A stretch of DNA of 5,188 nt, from NCBI GenBank assembly GCA_002474415.1, contig DLQV01000135.1:1-5188 (forward strand), written 5' to 3'. Below, one piece after another: positions 1 to 5,188 of the stretch (positions within the stretch are counted from its first letter, which is position 1; each line of letters begins with the position of its first letter). The notes beneath the pieces were generated by a model. That model saw only the letters and a list, made by a program, of their open reading frames with translations. It was not told where the DNA came from and did not search any database. The position numbers and the translations under genes were made by a program. This DNA is from Lachnospiraceae bacterium UBA7598 (GTDB taxonomy: Bacteria > Bacillota > Clostridia > Lachnospirales > Lachnospiraceae).

Positions 1-618
1 CTTCTGGTGGATTCCGGCGGACATTATCTGGAAGGCACGACAGATATTACGAGAACCTTTGCACTCGGACCGGTGACAGAAGAGATGAAAGCGGATTTTA
101 CCCGTGTATGCAGATCCAATATGAATCTGGCAAATGCCCGTTTTTTGTATGGGTGCAGCGGTATGAATCTGGATATTATCGCACGGGAACCGTTCTGGGA
201 AGCCGGACTTGATTTTAAGCACGGAACGGGACATGGTGTGGGATATGTGCTCAATGTGCATGAGGGACCGAATGCGTTCCGCTATAAAGGAACCGAGGAT
301 CGTCCGGGAGGAACTGTTTTTGAAGAGGGAATGGTAACTACGGATGAACCCGGTATTTATATCGAAGGAAAATATGGAATACGTCTGGAAAATGAATTGG
401 TATGCCGGAAAGGTGAAAAAAATGAATACGGTCAGTTTATGTATTTTGAAAATCTGACGTATGTTCCATTTGATCTGGATGCGATCGATCCGCAGCAGAT
501 GACGGAGGTTGAAAAGAAACGTCTGAATGATTACCATGCAAATGTATACAAAGTAGTTTCTCCATATTTACAGGGAGAAGAACTGGCATGGTTAAAGGAG
601 GCAACACGGGCAGTATAA
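1..618 (+). CDS. Xaa-Pro aminopeptidase (M24B family), C-terminal part, 5' truncated by window edge
   Basis: This metallopeptidase family removes the N-terminal residue from peptides with proline in second position and is usually cytoplasmic, with two Mn or Zn ions. The reading frame is open from base 1, so the true start lies upstream; the GTG at 7 is an internal valine codon. In the 205 visible residues, all five metal ligands of the pita-bread fold can be placed: D4 (VDSGG), D15 (TTDITRTF), H78 (GTGHGVG), E116 (DEPGIY) and E130 (RLENE). H74 and H87 match the other conserved active-site histidines. The 9-residue gap from H78 to H87 and the 14-residue gap from E116 to E130 fit the long, three-domain XPNPEP1-like type rather than E. 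coli PepP. The tail from about residue 150 (FENLTYVPFD) resembles the M24 C-terminal domain of that type, whose full length is usually near 600. It ends with TAA 28 bases before polA. The family is confident; exact substrate preference is inferred. Confidence 0.93.
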   Translation, partial: LLVDSGGHYLEGTTDITRTFALGPVTEEMKADFTRVCRSNMNLANARFLYGCSGMNLDIIAREPFWEAGLDFKHGTGHGVGYVLNVHEGPNAFRYKGTEDRPGGTVFEEGMVTTDEPGIYIEGKYGIRLENELVCRKGEKNEYGQFMYFENLTYVPFDLDAIDPQQMTEVEKKRLNDYHANVYKVVSPYLQGEELAWLKEATRAV

Positions 619-627
619 ACCGTGGCC

Positions 628-636
628 GGGAAGGAA
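628..636 (+). promoter_or_regulatory. Probable ribosome binding site of polA
   Basis: The purine-rich stretch GGGAAGGAA lies in the short gap before polA. Its AAGGA core ends 11 bases before the ATG at 647, a little longer than the best spacing and weaker than the sites in front of the next two genes. It is the only Shine-Dalgarno-like match suitably placed for that start. Confidence 0.6.
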
Positions 637-646
637 ATAAAAAGTA

Positions 647-3334
647 ATGAGTGAAAAGCTGGTGCTGATTGATGGACACAGCATATTAAACCGTGCATTT
701 TTTGGATTGCCGGATCTGACAAATTCCGAAGGCCTGCATACCAATGCGGTGTATGGATTCTTAAATATTCTTTTTAAAATATTAGAGGAGGAACAGCCGG
801 ATTATCTGACGGTTGCATTTGATGTTCATGCGCCAACTTTTCGTCATAAAATGTATGAGGCCTACAAGGGAACACGAAAACCGATGGATGACGCTCTGCG
901 GCAGCAGGTTCCGCTGATGAAAGAAATGCTGGCGGCCATGGGTGTCTGTACCATCGAGATGGAAGGATATGAAGCCGATGATCTTCTCGGTACACTTGCC
1001 GGAAGGGGAGAGCGTGCCGGGATGGAAGTTTCTGTCGTATCCGGAGACCGTGATCTGTTGCAGCTTGCAACGGATCATGTCAAGATCCGTATTCCAAAGA
1101 CGAAACGCACCGGAACAGAGATTGAAGATTATCTGGCAGCGGATGTCAAAGAACGGTATCAGGTGACACCGAAGGAATTTATTGACGTAAAAGCCCTGAT
1201 GGGAGATACGGCCGATAATATTCCAGGTGTGCCGGGAATTGGTGAAAAAACCGCGACTGCACTGATCGGACAATATGGATGCATTGAGGAAGTTCATGCA
1301 CATGCGGATGTGGTAAAACCACCGCGTGCATCTAAAAATATTGTAGAATACTGGGATCAGGCAGTGATGAGCAAAGAACTTGCAACCATCATCACTGATG
1401 TTCCGGTGGATTACGATTTTGCCAATGCAAAAATAGATGGAAAGGCTTCTTTGTATACAGAGGAAGCCTATTTGCTGTGTAAGAGACTCGAATTTAAGAA
1501 TCTTTTGAACCGGTTTACCGTGGATGCGCCAAAAAATCACGCAGAAGAAAGTTTTCAGATTGTAAAAGACCAGAAAACAGCAGACCGGATCTGGGAAAAA
1601 GCCAAGGGAAAAGCGGTGGGCTTCTACGTAGTGGAACAGGGAACACAAAATCAGCAGCTTTCCCTGTTTGATACCATGGAGGATCAGAAATTTGCCGGGC
1701 TTGCCATTTCGTTTTCGGAAGAAGACAATTATCTTATGGTGGCTTCGAAAGAACTTCCGGCAGAAAAGTTAAAACAGGATCTGTTGGAACGACAGGAACT
1801 GTACGCGGCAGAGTTAAAGCCGGCGCTGGCTGCTTTTGAGATGCACGATGTACCGGAAGAGATAAGAAACCGTTTTTTTGACCGTACGATTGCAGCATAT
1901 CTGCTCAATCCACTTAAGGGAGCGTATCCATATGAAGATATTGCAAAAGATTATCTGGGACTGATGATTCCGTCGAGAACCGATCTGCTTGGCAAACAGA
2001 TGCCGGGGGATGTCATCACGGAAAAGAAAGCGGATGTGCTCCGGTATGCCTGTTGGGAATCCTATATTGCATGGAAATCAGCCGCAGTTCTTAAGGAAGG
2101 ACTTAAGGAGCATGGGATGGAGCAGCTGATGCGCGAAATCGAGATGCCTCTGGTGTTCGTCTTATCAGACATGGAACAGGAAGGAATCTGTATCGATGCC
2201 AATGCATTAAAAGAGTATGGTCAGAAACTGTCGGTTTCCATCGGAGAACTGGAACAGAAAATTTATGAGGAAGCAGGAGAGACGTTTAATATTAATTCTC
2301 CAAAACAGCTCGGTGTGATTCTCTTTGAAAAGATGCAGCTGCCAAATGCAAAAAAGACAAAGACCGGTTTTTCAACTTCTGCAGAAGTATTGGAAAAACT
2401 TGCCGGAGATTATCCGATTGTTGCAGATATTCTGGAGTACCGGAAACTTTCCAAGCTCAAATCTACCTATGCAGATGGTCTTTCAAACTTTATTGATGCA
2501 ACCGGAAAAATTCATACAACGTTCCATCAGACGATCACGGCAACGGGACGATTGAGCAGTACAGATCCGAATCTGCAGAATATCCCGATCCGGATTGAAC
2601 TTGGAAAGATGATAAGAAAGGTATTTCATCCAATGCCGGGAGATTTGTTTGTTGATTCCGATTACTCACAGATTGAACTGCGGCTTTTGGCACACATGTC
2701 CGGTGATGAGCAGCTGATCGAGGCGTTCCGCGAAAATCAGGACATTCATCGAAGTACGGCATCCAAGGTATTTCATGTACCGTTTGATGAAGTGACAGAC
2801 TTACAGAGAAGAAATGCCAAGGCTGTAAACTTTGGAATAGTATACGGAATCAGCGCTTATGGACTGAGCCAGGATTTAAATATAGGAACCAAAGAAGCAC
2901 AGGAATTTATCGACAGTTACTTTGAAACCTATCCGAAGATCAAAGAATTTCTAGATCATACCGTAGCGCAGGCAAAGGAAAAGGGATATACAAGAACTTT
3001 GTTTGGCCGTATCCGCCCGATTCCGGAATTGTCATCGGGTAATTTTATGACAAGACAGTTTGGTGAGCGTGTCGCCATGAATGCGCCAATTCAGGGAACG
3101 GCGGCAGATATTATTAAAATTGCCATGATTCGGGTACATGACCGTCTGATCCGGGAACATTTCCGATCGCGTCTGATTTTGCAGGTGCACGATGAATTGC
3201 TGATTGAGACCGCAGAGGAAGAAAAAGAAAAAGTCATTGCGCTTTTAGAAGAAGAAATGCAAAAAGCGGCCGATTTGAAAGTGGAGCTTGCTGTCGGTAC
3301 GGCATGTGGGCATGACTGGTATGAGGCACATTAA
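647..3334 (+). CDS. polA: DNA polymerase I, with degenerate 3'-5' exonuclease domain
   Basis: This enzyme fills gaps and removes RNA primers and damaged flaps during lagging-strand replication and excision repair. Residues 1 to about 290 form the 5' nuclease. Its metal-binding acidic residues are visible at D9, D59, E109, D111, D112, D134, D136, D187 and D190, followed by a helix-hairpin-helix (GVPGIGEKTA). Residues about 300-485 match the proofreading fold, but the catalytic carboxylates are mostly gone: by eye Y327 and V329 replace the DxE motif, A393 replaces the second-motif Asp, and E471 stands for the third-motif Asp after Y467. The polymerase part is complete: TGRLSSTDPNLQNIP (633-647), motif A with D672 and E677 (DYSQIELR), the O helix with R721, K725, F729 and Y733, QGTAADIIK (816-824), and motif C H848-D849-E850. 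From motif A onward, numbering is a constant 33 below E. coli Pol I. The length of 895 compares with 928 in E. coli and about 880 in Bacillus. The ATG at 647 gives the usual N-terminus (KLVLIDG) directly. It is probably cotranscribed with its neighbours. Confidence 0.98.
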   Translation: MSEKLVLIDGHSILNRAFFGLPDLTNSEGLHTNAVYGFLNILFKILEEEQPDYLTVAFDVHAPTFRHKMYEAYKGTRKPMDDALRQQVPLMKEMLAAMGVCTIEMEGYEADDLLGTLAGRGERAGMEVSVVSGDRDLLQLATDHVKIRIPKTKRTGTEIEDYLAADVKERYQVTPKEFIDVKALMGDTADNIPGVPGIGEKTATALIGQYGCIEEVHAHADVVKPPRASKNIVEYWDQAVMSKELATIITDVPVDYDFANAKIDGKASLYTEEAYLLCKRLEFKNLLNRFTVDAPKNHAEESFQIVKDQKTADRIWEKAKGKAVGFYVVEQGTQNQQLSLFDTMEDQKFAGLAISFSEEDNYLMVASKELPAEKLKQDLLERQELYAAELKPALAAFEMHDVPEEIRNRFFDRTIAAYLLNPLKGAYPYEDIAKDYLGLMIPSRTDLLGKQMPGDVITEKKADVLRYACWESYIAWKSAAVLKEGLKEHGMEQLMREIEMPLVFVLSDMEQEGICIDANALKEYGQKLSVSIGELEQKIYEEAGETFNINSPKQLGVILFEKMQLPNAKKTKTGFSTSAEVLEKLAGDYPIVADILEYRKLSKLKSTYADGLSNFIDATGKIHTTFHQTITATGRLSSTDPNLQNIPIRIELGKMIRKVFHPMPGDLFVDSDYSQIELRLLAHMSGDEQLIEAFRENQDIHRSTASKVFHVPFDEVTDLQRRNAKAVNFGIVYGISAYGLSQDLNIGTKEAQEFIDSYFETYPKIKEFLDHTVAQAKEKGYTRTLFGRIRPIPELSSGNFMTRQFGERVAMNAPIQGTAADIIKIAMIRVHDRLIREHFRSRLILQVHDELLIETAEEEKEKVIALLEEEMQKAADLKVELAVGTACGHDWYEAH

Positions 3335-3358
3335 GAAGATACACAGGAAAAATTCGTG

Positions 3359-3365
3359 AGGTGAT
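3359..3365 (+). promoter_or_regulatory. Ribosome binding site of coaE
   Basis: AGGTGAT matches the 3' part of the consensus AAGGAGGTGAT complementary to the 16S rRNA end. Its GG lies 7 bases before the ATG at 3369. This supports 3369 as the start; the nearby ATG at 3364 is in another frame and overlaps the site itself. Confidence 0.75.
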
Positions 3366-3368
3366 GGT

Positions 3369-3974
3369 ATGCGTTTTATTGGAATTACAGGCGGCGTAGG
3401 AGCAGGAAAATCTGCCATACTCGCACATCTTGCGTCAAAACCGGGGGTCAGGGTTATGCTTGCAGATGAGATTGCACATGACCTGATGCAGCCGGGGACA
3501 GAATGTTTTCAAAAATTAAAAGAAAAATTTGCCGGGGAAGATATTTATGTGCAGGATGGTTCGTTTGACCGTGCACAGCTTGCTGCCGTTATATTTTCAG
3601 ATGATGAAAAGAGAGAATGTCTGAATGGTATTGTGCATCCGGCAGTCAGAAAATATATTCTGCAGCAGAAAGAGGCAGAGGAGCGGGCTGGAAAACTTTC
3701 CCTGCTGGTTTTGGAAGCTGCACTTCTGATTGAAGAACATTATGATGAAATCTGCGATGAACTCTGGTATATTTATACTACAAGAGAAAACAGAAGGGCC
3801 CGTCTGAAGGCATCAAGAGGGTATTCCGATGCACATGTGGACCGGATTTTTGCCAGCCAGCTGAGTGAAGACGAATATCGTAGACATTGCCAGATAGTGA
3901 TAGACAATAACGGGACACTGGAAGAAACATTGACACAGACAGATGAAGCGCTGAGGAGAGAAGTATATGAATAA
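3369..3974 (+). CDS. coaE: Dephospho-CoA kinase
   Basis: CoaE performs the last step of coenzyme A synthesis, using ATP to phosphorylate the 3'-hydroxyl of the ribose of dephospho-CoA in the cytoplasm. The 201 residues match the family's usual length of about 200. The P-loop GGVGAGKS sits at residues 8-15 right after the first strand (FIGIT). The conserved Asp of the substrate site is D33 (LADEIAHDLMQPGT). The HP pair at 90-91 and the motif around E116 (VLEAALLIE) follow. The latter has Ala where many homologues have Pro (PLLFE). The lid and C-terminal elements are R145-L146, R150, the RIFASQ motif (159-164) and the VIDNNGT motif (177-183), where an Asn contacts the adenine in the family. It starts 34 bases after polA and its last 8 bases overlap the next gene. 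In Bacillus, polA and coaE also lie near each other but with mutM between them; mutM is absent here. Function is confident. Confidence 0.97.
   Translation: MRFIGITGGVGAGKSAILAHLASKPGVRVMLADEIAHDLMQPGTECFQKLKEKFAGEDIYVQDGSFDRAQLAAVIFSDDEKRECLNGIVHPAVRKYILQQKEAEERAGKLSLLVLEAALLIEEHYDEICDELWYIYTTRENRRARLKASRGYSDAHVDRIFASQLSEDEYRRHCQIVIDNNGTLEETLTQTDEALRREVYE
3953..3960 (+). promoter_or_regulatory. Ribosome binding site of the FtsA-like gene, inside the coaE 3' end
   Basis: GAGGAGAG contains a strong GGAG core ending 8 bases before the ATG at 3967. It lies wholly within coaE codons. Together with the 8-base overlap ATGAATAA (start of the downstream gene, stop of coaE), it supports translational coupling, in which ribosomes finishing coaE help start the next gene. 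Confidence 0.8.
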
Positions 3975-5188
3975 CGTATTTGGTTTGGATATAGGAACCC
4001 GAAATGTGGTGGGAACAGTCGGACACCGGACAGAAGATGGATCGTTTATTGTGGAGGCACAGTTTGTCCGACAGCATGAGACACGGTCCATGCTGGATGG
4101 ACAGATTCACGATATTGGAAAAGTGGCGCGTACAATTTCTGCCGTAAAAGCAGAGCTGGAAGCACAGCTGGATGCACCGCTTTCGGAAGTGTGTATTGCA
4201 GCAGCCGGCCGTGTGTTAAAAACCGTAACTACACATGTGGAGTATGAATATGCAGAGGAGTCGGTTGTCACAGGAGAAGATATCCATACATTAAATCTTC
4301 TTGGCGTAGAGCAGGCACAGGATATTTTACGGGAACAAAATGATACAAAGTATAAGTTTTATTGTGTCGGATATTCCGTTGTTAAATATTATTTAAACGA
4401 GGAAGTATTTATCAGCATTGAAGGACATAAAGCAAATAAAATCGGCGAGGACATTATTGTAACCTTTTTGCCGGAAGATGTTGTGGACGGATTGTATTCT
4501 GCAGTCGGTCAGGCTGGAATGAGTGTTGCAAATATGACGCTGGAGCCAATTGCGGCAATCAATGTGGCAATCCCGGACAATTTTAGGATGTTAAATATTG
4601 CACTGGTCGATGTCGGGGCGGGAACTTCGGATATTTCCATCACAAAGGAAGGAAGCATCATTGCTTATGGCATGATTCCGTATGCCGGGGATGAACTGAC
4701 CGAGCTGATTGTGCAGCAGTATCTGGTGGATTTCCAGACGGCAGAGAAAATGAAACTGGCATCTTCGAGCGAGGATGAAGTGACATATGAGGATATTATG
4801 AGCATTTCCCATACGATTCCATCTAAGGAAATCTGGGAGCTGGTTGCTCCGACGGTGGAGAAGATTACTTCCGAGGTAGCATCAAAGATCAAGGAACTGA
4901 ATGGGGATAAAACGGTAAGTGCCTGCTTTGTTGTCGGAGGAGGTGGAAAAATCCATGGATTTACAGAAAAACTTGCCGAACATCTGGATCTGCCGAAGGA
5001 GCGTGTGGCACTAAGAGGCGAAGAGGTGCTCAAAAAAGTGACATTTGAGCAGGAAGATATCAAAAAAGATCCGCTGCTTGTCACACCGATTGGAATCTGT
5101 CTGAATTACTATGAACAGAAAAATAATTTCATCATGGTCCGTTTCAATGGAGAACGTCTGAAACTGTATGATAATAACAGACTTACCA
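3967..5188 (+). CDS. FtsA/PilM-like actin-fold ATPase, 3' truncated by window edge
   Basis: The frame from ATG 3967 runs 407 codons with no stop and leaves the window open. The protein belongs to the actin/Hsp70/sugar kinase ATPase superfamily. The phosphate-1 loop is GLDIGT (6-11, with D8); phosphate-2 is LVDVGAGTSDISI (213-225, with D215 and D222); the adenosine motif is FVVGGGGKIHG (321-331). Between the first loop and phosphate-2, residues about 99-169 look like the inserted 1C (SHS2) subdomain of FtsA and PilM instead of the MreB or DnaK insertion. E193-P194 (LEPIAA) matches the FtsA-type connecting segment. No signal peptide or membrane segment is visible. Canonical FtsA is about 420 residues and ends in a membrane-binding helix; here the frame still continues at 407 past the ATPase core with LKLYDNNRL, so an extra C-terminal region is likely. 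From memory, related Lachnospiraceae proteins are near 700 residues. Membrane or division-linked polymer roles are known for FtsA and PilM, but the role here is unknown. Canonical FtsA is less likely because no ftsZ follows coaE in view. Confidence 0.88.
   Translation, partial: MNNVFGLDIGTRNVVGTVGHRTEDGSFIVEAQFVRQHETRSMLDGQIHDIGKVARTISAVKAELEAQLDAPLSEVCIAAAGRVLKTVTTHVEYEYAEESVVTGEDIHTLNLLGVEQAQDILREQNDTKYKFYCVGYSVVKYYLNEEVFISIEGHKANKIGEDIIVTFLPEDVVDGLYSAVGQAGMSVANMTLEPIAAINVAIPDNFRMLNIALVDVGAGTSDISITKEGSIIAYGMIPYAGDELTELIVQQYLVDFQTAEKMKLASSSEDEVTYEDIMSISHTIPSKEIWELVAPTVEKITSEVASKIKELNGDKTVSACFVVGGGGKIHGFTEKLAEHLDLPKERVALRGEEVLKKVTFEQEDIKKDPLLVTPIGICLNYYEQKNNFIMVRFNGERLKLYDNNRLT

Noticed and set aside
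7..9. GTG at base 7 as the start of the aminopeptidase
   Set aside because: It is inside the conserved metal-ligand strand (VDSGG), the frame is open to base 1, and the family needs two further domains upstream. It is an internal codon of a truncated gene.
594..601. AAAGGAGG, a near-perfect Shine-Dalgarno match before the aminopeptidase stop
   Set aside because: No start codon lies at a suitable distance. The nearest, GTG at 622, is about 20 bases away and opens only a 10-codon frame, so the match is probably just coding sequence (Lys-Glu-Ala).
619..646. Possible terminator or promoter in the aminopeptidase-polA gap
   Set aside because: There is no inverted repeat with a T-run and no recognisable -35/-10 pair; only a Shine-Dalgarno-like site is supported.
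782..1648. 288-codon open frame on the minus strand
   Set aside because: It lies wholly within the well-supported polA 5' nuclease region, its translation is rich in His, Cys and Phe with no recognisable motif, and it has no gene-like context. It is a shadow of polA.
1660..1683. FDT at PolA residues 341-343 as a possible Exo I DxE motif
   Set aside because: It resembles FDTE, but lacks the Glu in the right place and falls in a Gln-rich loop after the strand that aligns with Exo I. I consider it coincidental, though a structural model would settle it.
3778..4110. Minus-strand frames of 110 and 92 codons across the coaE and FtsA-like junction
   Set aside because: Both are antisense to two supported genes and carry no family motif; a real gene there would contradict the coupled plus-strand arrangement.
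4665..5084. 139-codon serine-rich open frame on the minus strand
   Set aside because: It is opposite the FtsA-like coding sequence, which has clear ATPase motifs there; the Ser-rich composition is what the reverse complement of Glu/Asp/Gly-rich codons produces.

Overview
The window looks like ordinary core chromosome from a low-to-moderate GC Firmicute, most likely a clostridial bacterium of the Lachnospiraceae type. The basis is strong GGAGG-type ribosome binding sites, tight same-strand gene packing, a DNA polymerase I with a dead proofreading site, and an FtsA-like ATPase next to coaE. The family assignment is from memory of similar proteins and gene orders, not from a database search.

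Layout, all on the + strand. (1) Positions 1-618: the C-terminal third or so of a three-domain Xaa-Pro aminopeptidase (M24B), cut by the left edge. (2) 647-3334: a complete polA, encoding an 895-residue DNA polymerase I with intact 5' nuclease and polymerase parts and a degenerate 3'-5' exonuclease-like middle domain. (3) 3369-3974: a complete coaE, dephospho-CoA kinase. (4) 3967-5188: the first 407 codons of an FtsA/PilM-like actin-fold ATPase, still open at the right edge. Its start overlaps the end of coaE by 8 bases.

The gaps are 28 and 34 bases, followed by the 8-base overlap. No hairpin terminator or convincing promoter is visible in the gaps, so the four genes could be one transcript. 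The products do unrelated jobs: peptide turnover, Okazaki fragment processing and repair, the last step of CoA synthesis, and probably a cell-envelope or division-related scaffold. The link is therefore probably housekeeping co-expression rather than a pathway. There is no intergenic stretch above 34 bases, and I see no mobile element, CRISPR array, RNA gene or long repeat.

I found no clearly new biological system. The best candidate for follow-up is the FtsA-like protein, which lies outside a visible division cluster, is translationally coupled to coaE, and has no function I can assign. The loss of proofreading residues in PolA is the clearest residue-level observation.
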